64,000 nucleotides of DNA from JAFLBI01 sp964616465. Lineage in GTDB: Bacteria > Bacteroidota > Bacteroidia > Chitinophagales > Chitinophagaceae. This document shows positions 51,819 through 60,857 of this stretch, in pieces; position 1 is the first letter of the stretch, and each line of letters starts with the position of its first letter. The position numbers and the translations under genes are program-made. Location of the stretch: NCBI GenBank assembly GCA_964616465.1, contig CAZTTO010000016.1, positions 6,016 to 70,015 of the forward strand, read 5' to 3'. The notes beneath the pieces were generated by a model. It ran no database searches, was not told where the DNA came from, and saw nothing but the letters and a program-made list of their open reading frames with translations.

Positions 51819-52799
51819 ATGCAAGATGTTTCAAAAATTGCGGTACTAACATCCGGTGGCGATTCGCCTGGTATGAATGCTGCAATTCGTGCAGTTGTTA
51901 GAACTGCCCTATACCATAAATTAGAAGTTTTCGGTGTTTATAGAGGCTACCAAGGAATGGTTGAAGATGATATTCAGGCTATGGATTCCAAATCGGTAGC
52001 CAACATCATACAACGAGGTGGCACCATCCTAAAAACTGCTAGAAGCAAAGATTTTTTAACGCCAGAAGGTAGAAAGCGCGCATATGATAACCTTAAAAAG
52101 CGTGGTATCAATGGTTTGGTAGTTATTGGTGGCGATGGATCTTTTAGAGGTGCACGTACATTTAGCGCAGAATTTGACATCCCTTGTGTGGGTTTGCCAG
52201 GAACTATTGATAAAGATATTGGTGGAACCGACCTCACTATAGGATTTGATACTGCGGTGAACACTGCTGTAGATGCAATTGACAAAATACGAGATACCAT
52301 GGATGCCCATGACCGTGTATTTGTTGTGGAAGTAATGGGACGAGACGCTGGGTATATTGCATTGTACAGCGGTATTGCAACTGGAGCTGAAAACATATTA
52401 ATTCCGGAAACCAAAACAGATATGGCTTCTGTGGTAAGTATGTTGACTGAGAAGGAAAAGCGTAAGAAATTAGTGAACCTCATAGTTGTTGCAGAAGGCG
52501 ACGATTTTGGTGGAGGGAATTATGTTGGAGATTACCTAAAGAAGCATTTGCCTAATGCAGATGTGCGTGTTTGTATTTTAGGCCATATTCAACGAGGCGG
52601 TTCACCCAGTTGTATGGATCGTTTAATCGCTTCAAGAATGGGCTACCATGCTGTAGAATGCTTACTTGAAAAGAAATACAATGTTATGGTTGGAGTTATT
52701 AATAACCGTATGCATTATACCCCACTTGAGGATGCAGTAAAAGCAAAACAAAAGTTGAATTCAGACTGGTTGAAGATTACAAGAATCCTCGCCTCTTAA
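51819..52799 (+). CDS. pfkA: 6-phosphofructokinase
   Basis: 326 residues; ATP-dependent phosphorylation of fructose-6-phosphate. Motifs: AVLTSGGDSPGMNAAIRAVVRTA, VVIGGDGSFRGA (Gly at the position typical of ATP-dependent enzymes), PGTIDKDIGGTDLTIGFDTAVNT with the catalytic TIDKD, and EVMGRDAGYIALYSG. LGHIQRGGSPSCMDR is the effector/substrate loop. It is 9 bases from the pyruvate kinase gene, making a glycolytic pair. Confidence 0.97.
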   Translation: MQDVSKIAVLTSGGDSPGMNAAIRAVVRTALYHKLEVFGVYRGYQGMVEDDIQAMDSKSVANIIQRGGTILKTARSKDFLTPEGRKRAYDNLKKRGINGLVVIGGDGSFRGARTFSAEFDIPCVGLPGTIDKDIGGTDLTIGFDTAVNTAVDAIDKIRDTMDAHDRVFVVEVMGRDAGYIALYSGIATGAENILIPETKTDMASVVSMLTEKEKRKKLVNLIVVAEGDDFGGGNYVGDYLKKHLPNADVRVCILGHIQRGGSPSCMDRLIASRMGYHAVECLLEKKYNVMVGVINNRMHYTPLEDAVKAKQKLNSDWLKITRILAS

Positions 52800-52808
52800 A
52801 TTGATAAA

Positions 52809-54305
52809 ATGGTTATGAGAAAAAACGTAGAAAAATACCTGCACCGTAATATGGATAAAAAAGCAGGAATAGATCATATTATGCATAAAACGAAAATTGT
52901 TGCAACGGTTGGCCCGGCTTGCGACACCCCCGAAAAAATCTTAGAACTTGTTAAAGCTGGCGTAAATGTATTTCGCTTGAACTTTTCTCATGGGTCTCAT
53001 GAAGATAAAGCTAGAGTCATCGATATTATTCGTCATATTAATTCTACTGAACCTTACAATATTTCAATTTTAGCCGATTTACAAGGTCCAAAATTGCGTG
53101 TAGGAGAAATAGAAAACAACGCTTTACCCGTTAAAACGGGCGATATCTTAACCTTCACCAACGATAAATGCGTAGGAACTCTTGAACGTATTTATGTATC
53201 ATATCCAAATTTAGCAGGTGATGTTAAAATTGGTAATACCATAATGATTGATGATGGTAAAATTGAAGTGAAAGTGGTTGATATTACCAAAGAACGCGAC
53301 GTGAAAGTTCAGGTTGTACTGGGTGGTATCCTCTCTTCTAAAAAAGGAATTAACCTTCCCGATACAAAAATCTCACTTCCTGCACTTACAGAAAAAGACT
53401 TGGAAGACCTTGAGTTCATTATTGACCAAAACCTCGATTGGGTTGCTTTAAGTTTTGTGCGCAGTGTAAAAGATATTATTATTCTTCGCAACAAGCTGGA
53501 TGAACGCAAAAGCAAGACTAAGATCATTGCTAAAATTGAAAAGCCAGAAGCTCTTGTAAATATTCGTGATATTATTGTTGAAAGCGATGGTATTATGATT
53601 GCACGCGGCGACCTAGGTGTTGAGTTACCTGTTGAACAAGTGCCTTTGATTCAAAAAGAAATTATTCGCAAATGTATTCACCGTGCTAAGCCCGTTATTG
53701 TGGCAACGCAAATGATGGAGAGCATGATTGATAGAACAAAGCCTAACAGAAGTGAAATTACTGACGTAGCTAATGCGGTTCTTGAAGGTGCAGATGCGGT
53801 TATGTTGAGTGGTGAAACTGCAACCGGACAACACCCTGCATTGGTTGTAGAAACCATGCGTAAAATCATTGTTCAGGTAGAACACACACAATATCGTTAT
53901 AACAGAGAGGAAGATTTAAAACCACAACCACACTCTCCTTCGTTTTTAAGTGATGCCGTTTGTTACAACGCTTGTAAAATTGCGCGCGATGTAGATGCGC
54001 ATGCTTTAATGGGTATGACCCAAAGTGGATACACCGCTTTCATGCTCAGCAGTTATAGACCTGAATCGCCGTTGTTCATTTTTACCAAAGAAAGATCATT
54101 GGTGAACCAATTAAGTCTTAGCTGGGGTGTTCGCGCATTTTATTACGCCGAAGAAGAAAGTGTAGATGATATGTTCGATGATCAAATTGAAATTTTAAAG
54201 GAACGTGGATTTTTAAATACAGGCGATATAGCGGTGCATACTGGAAGTACGCCTGTTAAACTTCATTTGCCTACAAACATGATCAAGATTACAAAAGTTG
54301 AGTAA
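52809..54305 (+). CDS. pyk: pyruvate kinase
   Basis: 498 residues from the ATG at 52809; a second ATG at 52815 fits equally well. The ~25-residue extension before TKIVATVGPACDTPEKI is usual in this lineage. Barrel and nucleotide motifs: GVNVFRLNFSHGSHEDKA, ILADLQGPKLRVGE, KIIAKIEKPEALVNI, MIARGDLGVELP and MLSGETATGQHPALVVETM. It forms ATP and pyruvate from phosphoenolpyruvate and ADP and is transcribed with pfkA. A terminator follows 27 bases later. Confidence 0.96.
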   Translation: MVMRKNVEKYLHRNMDKKAGIDHIMHKTKIVATVGPACDTPEKILELVKAGVNVFRLNFSHGSHEDKARVIDIIRHINSTEPYNISILADLQGPKLRVGEIENNALPVKTGDILTFTNDKCVGTLERIYVSYPNLAGDVKIGNTIMIDDGKIEVKVVDITKERDVKVQVVLGGILSSKKGINLPDTKISLPALTEKDLEDLEFIIDQNLDWVALSFVRSVKDIIILRNKLDERKSKTKIIAKIEKPEALVNIRDIIVESDGIMIARGDLGVELPVEQVPLIQKEIIRKCIHRAKPVIVATQMMESMIDRTKPNRSEITDVANAVLEGADAVMLSGETATGQHPALVVETMRKIIVQVEHTQYRYNREEDLKPQPHSPSFLSDAVCYNACKIARDVDAHALMGMTQSGYTAFMLSSYRPESPLFIFTKERSLVNQLSLSWGVRAFYYAEEESVDDMFDDQIEILKERGFLNTGDIAVHTGSTPVKLHLPTNMIKITKVE

Positions 54306-54331
54306 CAACAATATTTCAATGATACTATTCA

Positions 54332-54357
54332 AGCCGCATCTGTAGATGTGGCTTTTT
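54332..54357 (+). terminator. terminator of pfkA-pyk
   Basis: The stem AGCCGCATC / GATGTGGCT with loop TGTA is followed by TTTTTT. Confidence 0.88.
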
Positions 54358-54432
54358 TGTTATAAATGCCTCATAAAAAAAATCAGCTAAGGCTGGTGGT
54401 AATTTTTTACTTTTAAGACAAAATCGCACCAT

Positions 54433-56286
54433 ATGAAATATAGGCTCAGTTGCACAATACTGATTCTCTTAGTAAGCAGCTTTCTTACAATTGCACAGAA
54501 TGCAGACTCCACTTGGTTTGTAAACAATTACACAAAAAAAGAAGTATACATTACCATGCGTGATGGCGTTCGTTTATTTACCTCTATTTATGAACCCAAA
54601 AACGCTTCAGAGAAAAGTCCAATTTTAATGACAAGAACCCCCTACTCTTGTGCACCTTATGGAGAGCAAAAGTTCAGGGCTTATTGGAATAATCATTACA
54701 TCAACTACGCTAAAGAAAACTACATTTTTGTTACGCAAGATGTAAGAGGAAGATGGATGAGTGAAGGACAATTTGTAGATGTTCGTCCATTTAATACCAA
54801 CAAAAAAGGAAATGATATTGATGAAGCATCCGATACTTACGACACGATTGATTGGTTGGTTAAAAATTTGAATAACAACAATGGACATGTAGGTGTTTTT
54901 GGTATTTCTTATCCAGGGTTTTATTCAACTATGGCTGCTTTAAGCAACCACCCTGCTTTAAAAGCGGTTAGTCCACAAGCGCCCGTAACCGACTGGTTCA
55001 TGGGCGACGATTTTCACCACAATGGAGCATTCATGCTTATGGATGGATTTGCATTTTACAGCAGTTTTGGCAAGCCTCGTCCAAAACCTACCACTGTTGG
55101 TCCAACAGGTTTTAATTTCCCTACACGCGATAACTATGAATTTTACTTACGTACTGGTGCATTGAAAAACTTCTCCAAACTCATGGGTGATAGTATCGCA
55201 TTTTGGAAAGATGTGTATGCACATCCCAATTACGACGATTGGTGGAAAGCTCGCAACCCAAGAAATTTTGTAACCAATGTTCAACCTGCGATTATGGTTG
55301 TAGGTGGATTATTTGATGCTGAAGATTGTTTTGGTGCTTGGGAATTGTATAAAGCCATTGAAAACAAGAGCAAGAAAACAGATAATAGAATTGTGATGGG
55401 GCCTTGGTACCACGGACAATGGGCGCGCGGCGATGGTGACCGATTAGGCAGGGTTCGCTTTGGAAGTAATACCAGCGAATGGTATGCAAAAAATATGGAG
55501 TTCCCTTTCTTCCAATATCACTTAAAAGGAAAAGGATCTGTGGATAGCATTGCAGAAGCCAATGTATTTTTTACGGGCGCAAATGAATGGAGAAAGTTTC
55601 CATCATGGCCTGCAAAAGAAGTAAAACCTACCCCACTCTATATTCGTCCAAATGGTACACTCAGCTTCAGTCCAATTAGTACCAGAGAAATTAGCTTCAC
55701 TGAATATACCAGCGATCCAGCTAAGCCAGTTCCATATGCAGAAGGAGTTCATACAAGAAGAACCAGAGAATATATGACAGACGATCAGCGCTTTGCAGCA
55801 AGACGTCCAGATGTAGTTGTTTTCCAAACAGAAATATTAGAGAATGATGTAACAGTAGGTGGTGAATTGTTTGCAGATTTAATGGTAAGCATGAGCGGAA
55901 CAGATGCCGATTTTGTAGTAAAACTGATAGATGTATTTCCAGATGATTTCACTTATGGACGAGATGATAATTACATTATGAACGGCTATCAAATGTTGGT
56001 TCGTGGTGAAGTGATGCGCGGAAAATTTAGAAACAGTTTTGAAAAGCCCGAACCATTCGTTCCAAACAAACCAACAAAAGTTCGCTTCCAATTACCCGAT
56101 GTTGCACATACCTTTAAAAAAGGTCATAGAATAATGGTACAAATTCAGAGCAGTTGGTTTCCTTTAGTAGATAGAAATCCACAGCAATTCCTAAATATTT
56201 ACGAAGCCAATGACAGCGATTTCAAAAAGGCACAAATAAGAATTTATCATCATCAATCTTCCATTCAATTACCTATTCTCAAATAA
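54433..56286 (+). CDS. CocE/NonD-family secreted hydrolase
   Basis: 617 residues with a signal peptide (cleaved after TIAQ). Alpha/beta-hydrolase of the X-Pro dipeptidyl-peptidase / alpha-amino-acid ester hydrolase group: MRDGVRLFTSIYEP, VTQDVRGRWMSEGQF, nucleophile elbow GVFGISYPGFYSTMAAL, a cap region, catalytic Asp in GGLFDAEDCFGAWE and His in GPWYHGQWARGDGDRLG. The C-terminal PepX_C jelly-roll (about 440-617) is complete. It acts on acyl or peptide bonds outside the cytoplasm; the substrate is unknown. It is 8 bases upstream of the GH20 gene, so they form an operon. Confidence 0.9.
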   Translation: MKYRLSCTILILLVSSFLTIAQNADSTWFVNNYTKKEVYITMRDGVRLFTSIYEPKNASEKSPILMTRTPYSCAPYGEQKFRAYWNNHYINYAKENYIFVTQDVRGRWMSEGQFVDVRPFNTNKKGNDIDEASDTYDTIDWLVKNLNNNNGHVGVFGISYPGFYSTMAALSNHPALKAVSPQAPVTDWFMGDDFHHNGAFMLMDGFAFYSSFGKPRPKPTTVGPTGFNFPTRDNYEFYLRTGALKNFSKLMGDSIAFWKDVYAHPNYDDWWKARNPRNFVTNVQPAIMVVGGLFDAEDCFGAWELYKAIENKSKKTDNRIVMGPWYHGQWARGDGDRLGRVRFGSNTSEWYAKNMEFPFFQYHLKGKGSVDSIAEANVFFTGANEWRKFPSWPAKEVKPTPLYIRPNGTLSFSPISTREISFTEYTSDPAKPVPYAEGVHTRRTREYMTDDQRFAARRPDVVVFQTEILENDVTVGGELFADLMVSMSGTDADFVVKLIDVFPDDFTYGRDDNYIMNGYQMLVRGEVMRGKFRNSFEKPEPFVPNKPTKVRFQLPDVAHTFKKGHRIMVQIQSSWFPLVDRNPQQFLNIYEANDSDFKKAQIRIYHHQSSIQLPILK

Positions 56287-56294
56287 TACCACAT

Positions 56295-57944
56295 ATGCTT
56301 ACACAACGATTGCGCAATTACGTATGGCTAATTTTTTTATTCAGCTATGTGCATGCCCAAGACATACATATTATTCCTGAACCAGTTACCCTAGTTGCAA
56401 AAACGGGAAAATTCAACCTGAACAGCAGCACGCAAATTGTGTTAGCAGGTGGCGGCAATGAAGCCAATGCCGCATTTTTAAATCAATATTTAAAACAAGT
56501 ATATGGCTTTCAAATACCCATTCAAAAGAAGCAAGGAGCATGGAAGAATGTAGTTGTTTTAAACTACGATAAAATGGAAGGCAATACTGATCCTGCTGCA
56601 TATAGAATGGAAGTAGATGCCGACAAAGTGTATATTGGAGGTCATGGTAATAGTGGTGTATTTTATGCTATCCAAACACTCATTCAGTTATTGCCCGTTG
56701 AAAAAAAATCAACTTTAGAAATTCCTGCGGTGGAAGTTATGGACTATCCACGCTTTGCTTACAGAGGCATGCATTTGGATGTAGGACGACATATGTTTCC
56801 GGTTGAATTCATCAAGAAGTATATAGATTATATTGCTTTACACAAAATGAACACCTTCCATTGGCATTTAACAGAAGACCAAGGATGGCGAATTGAAATC
56901 AAAAAATATCCCAAACTAACATCGGTGGGCGGTTATAGAAACGGAACCATTGTTGGTAGATATCCGGGTACACACAATAACGGAGAACGATATGGTGGAT
57001 TTTATACCCAACAAGAAATTAAAGATGTGGTGGCGTATGCTGCCAAGCGACACATAACTGTTATTCCAGAAATAGAATTACCCGGACATTCATCTGCAGC
57101 CATTGCAGCCTATCCTGAGCTTAGTTGCTTTCCACAAGAAGACACCAAAAGAGCCAAAAGATCTCCTTGGCATGGCGATACAACTGGCAAACATGTGCAA
57201 CAAACCTGGGGTGTTTTTGAAGATGTGTTTTGTCCAACAGAATATACATTCAAATTCATAGAGAATGTATTAGATGAGGTAATGGCATTATTTCCAAGTG
57301 AGTACATTCATATTGGTGGGGATGAATGTCCAAAAGAAAGTTGGAAACGCTCAGCATTTTGTCAGCAGCTCATGAAAGAAAAAGGATTGAAAGATGAGCA
57401 TGAACTACAGAGCTACTTTATACAAAGAGTTGAAAAATACATCAACTCAAAAGGCAGAAAAATTATTGGCTGGGACGAGATTTTAGAGGGCGGCCTAGCA
57501 CCCAACGCAACCGTTATGAGTTGGCGTGGAGAAAAAGGTGGTATTGCTGCTGCCAAAGAAAATCACCAAGTTATCATGACCCCGGGAGGATGGTGCTATT
57601 TCGATCATAGCCAGAAAAAAAATGAGGATTCCGTTACCATTGGCGGATACACAACAGTTCAAAAAGTGTACAGCTACGAACCAATTCCTAAAGAATTGGA
57701 AGGCGATCAAGCAAAATGGGTCTTAGGTGCACAAGGAAATGTATGGACGGAGTACATGACCAATATAAGAAAAGTAGAATACCAAATCTTTCCTAGAATG
57801 TCGGCCTTAAGTGAAGTCCTGTGGAGTCCGAAAGAAAAAAGAAACCTTCCTTGGTTCGAGCAACGACTTCTTCAACAATTCAAGCGCTACGATTTATGGG
57901 GAGCCAACTACAGCAAAGCATTTTTTGAGCCAGAAAAACCCTAA
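56295..57944 (+). CDS. GH20 beta-N-acetylhexosaminidase
   Basis: 549 residues with a signal peptide (ending YVHAQ). There is a GH20b-like N-terminal domain (about 25-150) and the GH20 TIM barrel. Substrate and catalytic motifs: FAYRGMHLDVGRHMFPVEFIKKYID, HWHLTEDQGWRIEIKKYP, IPEIELPGHSSAAIAAYPEL and the acid/base pair in YIHIGGDECPKESW (Asp-Glu). It removes terminal GlcNAc/GalNAc from chitin-like, peptidoglycan or glycan chains in the periplasm. The downstream NagB/PIG-L protein would take up the released amino sugar pathway. Confidence 0.94.
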   Translation: MLTQRLRNYVWLIFLFSYVHAQDIHIIPEPVTLVAKTGKFNLNSSTQIVLAGGGNEANAAFLNQYLKQVYGFQIPIQKKQGAWKNVVVLNYDKMEGNTDPAAYRMEVDADKVYIGGHGNSGVFYAIQTLIQLLPVEKKSTLEIPAVEVMDYPRFAYRGMHLDVGRHMFPVEFIKKYIDYIALHKMNTFHWHLTEDQGWRIEIKKYPKLTSVGGYRNGTIVGRYPGTHNNGERYGGFYTQQEIKDVVAYAAKRHITVIPEIELPGHSSAAIAAYPELSCFPQEDTKRAKRSPWHGDTTGKHVQQTWGVFEDVFCPTEYTFKFIENVLDEVMALFPSEYIHIGGDECPKESWKRSAFCQQLMKEKGLKDEHELQSYFIQRVEKYINSKGRKIIGWDEILEGGLAPNATVMSWRGEKGGIAAAKENHQVIMTPGGWCYFDHSQKKNEDSVTIGGYTTVQKVYSYEPIPKELEGDQAKWVLGAQGNVWTEYMTNIRKVEYQIFPRMSALSEVLWSPKEKRNLPWFEQRLLQQFKRYDLWGANYSKAFFEPEKP

Positions 57945-57946
57945 AA

Positions 57947-57994
57947 TACCGCAGATTACCGCAAAATATTTTATTTTTACTGCAAATAACCGCA
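57947..57994. repeat. four phased TACCGCA-like repeats before nagB
   Basis: TACCGCA begins at 57947 and 57957; related TACTGCA begins at 57978 and AACCGCA at 57988. The spacing is 10, 21 and 10 bases, so all four lie on one face of the helix. The block is between the GH20 stop and the nagB ATG. Confidence 0.65.
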
Positions 57995-57995
57995 A

Positions 57996-59921
57996 ATGCC
58001 ACATTCTAAATTACACGTCAACTATCTAGACAGTTTCGAAAAGATTCCAGTGAAGATTTTTGATACCCCTCTTGCTGGTTCTTCATTTGTTGCGCAGGAA
58101 GTTGCGCATTTAATCAGAGAAAAGCAGAAAAAAGGGGAAGACTGTGTTTTAGGGTTGGCAACCGGCTCCACCCCTATTAGTTTTTACAACGAACTAGTCC
58201 GCTTGCACAAAGAGGAAGGATTGAGCTTCAAAAATGTAATTACATTCAACCTCGACGAATATTATCCAATTGAAAAAGACGCATTGCAAAGCTATTGGAG
58301 CTTCATGCACCATTATCTTTTCAACCACATTGATATTGATCCCGCCAATATTCATATTCCAAATGGACAATTAGCGAAAGAAGACATCAAAAAGCACTGT
58401 CAGAAGTACGAGCAGTTAATTGAAGCCGTAGGTGGCATTGATTTGCAAATATTAGGTATTGGTAATAACGGACATATTGGCTTTAACGAACCTGGCTCCA
58501 GCATCTTTTCAAAAACACGTTTGGTTACCTTAGATAACAGCACACGAATTTCCAATTCGCGCGACTTTCAGAACATTTCTGAAGTACCACGCCTAGCCAT
58601 TACCATGGGCATTAGCACCATTTTAAAAGCCAAGAAAGTGATTTTGATGGCTTGGGGAATGAAAGCACCTATTATAGCCAGATCTGTTGAAGGAACTGTG
58701 ACAGAACAAGTGCCTGCCAGCATTTTGCAGCAACACAACGATTGCACATTTGTAATTGATGAAGTGGCAGCTACAGAATTAACCCGCAACAAATCGCCTT
58801 GGCTCACAGGTGAAGTAGAGTGGACAAACAAAGTCATAAAAAAAGCAGTGGTACACATGGCTTTAAAATTGAATAAGCCAGTACTCAGTTTAACTGCCCA
58901 CGATTACAATGAAAACGGTTTAGGTGACCTATTGGTTGAAAAAGGGGAAGCTTATGAAATTAACCTACAGGTATTCTATATGTTACGCGACAGCTTAACT
59001 GGGTGGCCTGGAGGCAAACCCAATGCTGTTATTCCAGCTCATCCAGAGAGAAGCACCCCTTATCCCAAAAAGTGTATCATCTTCTCCCCTCACCCAGATG
59101 ATGATATCATTAGCATGGGCGGCACTTTTCAGCGTTTACACGATCAGGGGCATGAAGTGCATGTAGCTTATCAAACCAGCGGCAATATTGCGGTGACCGA
59201 TGAATTTGTAACTCGCTTTTTAGACTTTGCTGTTGGATTTGAAGATATGTTTGGCATTAACAACGAAGTATCCAAAGACATTTTGCATAAAGCTGCCAGC
59301 TTTTTGGAGAAGAAGAAAAAGAACCAGGTAGATACCCCAGAGATTAGAGCTATTAAAGGATTAATTCGCAGATGCGAAGCCAAAGCCACTTGCAGGTATG
59401 TTGGATTAACAGACGACCGTTGTCATTTTATGAACCTTCCTTTTTACGAAACAGGTGCTATCAAGAAAAATCCGATGGGTGAAGAAGATGTGCAAATAAC
59501 CATGAACTTATTGAACGAAATACAACCCCATCAAATTTATTGTGCTGGCGATTTAGCCGATCCGCATGGTACACATAAAGTATGTTTAGATGTTGTTTTT
59601 GAAAGCATGCGCCGATTAAAAGCATCTGGAGCAAAATGGGTGAACGATTGTTATGTTTGGATGTACAAAGGCGCATGGCAGGAATGGGATATTGCTGAAA
59701 TTGAAATGGCCATACCTATGAGTCCAGACCAAGTGATGCAAAAGCGATTTGGCATTTTCATTCACCAAAGTCAGAAAGACATGGTACCATTCCAGGGTAC
59801 AGACAGCAGAGAGTTTTGGCAGCGAGCCGAGGAGCGTAATGCCAATACTGCCAATTTATACGCGGCCTTAGGCTTAACCAAGTATGCTGCAATGGAGGCA
59901 TTTGTACGCTGGCATTTTTAA
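57996..59921 (+). CDS. nagB: glucosamine-6-phosphate deaminase fused to a PIG-L/LmbE-type domain
   Basis: 641 residues. The N-terminal part (about 15-270) is a NagB-type deaminase: LGLATGSTPISFYNEL, FNLDEYYPI, LGIGNNGHIGFNEPGS, RLAITMGISTIL and MKAPIIARSVEG. The C-terminal part (about 350-640) is PIG-L/LmbE-like with the zinc motif IIFSPHPDDDIISMGG and a later AGDLADPHGTHKVCLDV. The fusion suggests de-N-acetylation and deamination in one protein, taking GlcNAc-6-phosphate-like substrates to fructose-6-phosphate; the first activity is inference. This long form is common in Bacteroidota. No terminator is seen after it. Confidence 0.9.
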   Translation: MPHSKLHVNYLDSFEKIPVKIFDTPLAGSSFVAQEVAHLIREKQKKGEDCVLGLATGSTPISFYNELVRLHKEEGLSFKNVITFNLDEYYPIEKDALQSYWSFMHHYLFNHIDIDPANIHIPNGQLAKEDIKKHCQKYEQLIEAVGGIDLQILGIGNNGHIGFNEPGSSIFSKTRLVTLDNSTRISNSRDFQNISEVPRLAITMGISTILKAKKVILMAWGMKAPIIARSVEGTVTEQVPASILQQHNDCTFVIDEVAATELTRNKSPWLTGEVEWTNKVIKKAVVHMALKLNKPVLSLTAHDYNENGLGDLLVEKGEAYEINLQVFYMLRDSLTGWPGGKPNAVIPAHPERSTPYPKKCIIFSPHPDDDIISMGGTFQRLHDQGHEVHVAYQTSGNIAVTDEFVTRFLDFAVGFEDMFGINNEVSKDILHKAASFLEKKKKNQVDTPEIRAIKGLIRRCEAKATCRYVGLTDDRCHFMNLPFYETGAIKKNPMGEEDVQITMNLLNEIQPHQIYCAGDLADPHGTHKVCLDVVFESMRRLKASGAKWVNDCYVWMYKGAWQEWDIAEIEMAIPMSPDQVMQKRFGIFIHQSQKDMVPFQGTDSREFWQRAEERNANTANLYAALGLTKYAAMEAFVRWHF

Positions 59922-59961
59922 TTTTTTTGGCCATAGATTTCAGATTTTAATGATCTGCGCC

Positions 59962-59969
59962 TATATTTG
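59962..59969 (+). promoter_or_regulatory. -7 box of the tRNA-Arg gene
   Basis: TATATTTG matches the consensus exactly, 18 bases before the tRNA 5' end. Confidence 0.65.
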
Positions 59970-59987
59970 CAGCCCGATTACGGGAAC

Positions 59988-60061
59988 GGCCTCGTAGCTC
60001 AACTGAATAGAGCATCTGACTACGGATCAGAAGGTTTCAGGTTTGAATCCTGACGAGGTCA
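59988..60061 (+). tRNA. tRNA-Arg (anticodon ACG)
   Basis: Full cloverleaf. Acceptor GGCCTCG pairs with CGAGGTC, D-arm GCTC/GAGC, anticodon stem TCTGA/TCAGA around loop CTACGGA (anticodon ACG, reads CGT Arg codons) and T-arm TCAGG/CCTGA with loop TTTGAAT. CCA is not encoded. Accessory genes begin beyond it, as is common for islands at tRNA 3' ends. Confidence 0.96.
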
Positions 60062-60065
60062 CAAA

Positions 60066-60096
60066 GCCCCTAGCACAAAGTGTTAGGGGCTTTTTT
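60066..60096 (+). terminator. terminator of tRNA-Arg
   Basis: The stem GCCCCTAGCA / TGTTAGGGGC (one G-T) with loop CAAAG is followed by TTTTTT. Confidence 0.88.
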
Positions 60097-60161
60097 CATT
60101 CAGTACCTGTTAGGTTTGCAAGCCTAAGCATCAAATGAAGAAAGTCAATTACTTCGAAAGC

Positions 60162-60225
60162 CTGAAAAGAGCATTTGCGACACCCAATACGAACAGGTTC
60201 ATAGAATGGAATCTTGACAAGACCA
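60162..60225 (+). pseudogene. decayed partial copy of tRNA-Arg
   Basis: CTGAAAAGAGCATTTG (60162-60177) matches 14 of 16 bases of the D-arm/anticodon part of the adjacent tRNA-Arg, and TGGAATCTTGACAAGACCA (60207-60225) matches 14 of 19 of its T-arm/3' end. The order and distance are like those of the tRNA. The anticodon stem no longer pairs and there is no acceptor partner, so it is not functional. It may mark an old integration boundary. Confidence 0.55.
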
Positions 60226-60857
60226 TATAAGTCACCATTTAGCGATTACTTCTGAAATTATAGGAATAGGTTTCCCATTTCTGAATTGCATAAATGCCAT
60301 TTAAGGTTTCGATGTTTAGCTCAATACGAAACAACGAATCAACCATAAGAATCAAGTATTTTAGGATTACCTAAGAGCTCAAATCAAAAAGAAACCTCAA
60401 AACAGCCATTCATTGTTTGGGTTAGATTCATATAATTCCATTTGCATTGAATTGAGCAATCTCTCAATTTAGAACTAAGAGTCATTTAAAACATTTCGAT
60501 CCAACAAATAAATGGGCGAATCCAATTTTTTTTTAAATTGTGTTATGTAATTGAAGGACAATTGTAGGATAAAGATTACGAGTTAGCAGCCATCCTTTTT
60601 TTACATACTTATACTGCCCAACCCCTTTTAAAAAATTATATTACTCACACATTTACCTGTGATTGAGATTAGCGGAGCTATAAATTTATGAATCAATACA
60701 ACTTATACAATCGAATGTATTATTCCTATCACAATCTAAATTTGTAACCTACTAACTCATTGGTATTCATGCGAAGTTTACTATACAAAATTTATAGTTA
60801 TAGCGTGTAGTTATGAGTTGTATGCAACCCAAGAGACTACAGAAATAACTATTAAAA
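60226..60857. other. AT-rich gap with no recognisable gene
   Basis: About 630 bases rich in stop codons in all frames. The only signals noted are a promoter-like TAAATTTG at 60737-60744 and an inverted ATACAA / TTGTAT pair (60783-60788, 60818-60823) ahead of the SEFIR gene. It could hold decayed island genes. Confidence 0.5.
60737..60744 (+). promoter_or_regulatory. possible -7 box for the SEFIR gene
   Basis: TAAATTTG matches TAnnTTTG and lies 113 bases before the ATG, implying a leader of about 100 nt. No -33 is seen. Confidence 0.4.

Noticed and set aside
51974..52483. 169-codon minus-strand frame opposite pfkA
   Set aside because: pfkA is certain on the other strand; the mirror frame has no motif and no promoter.
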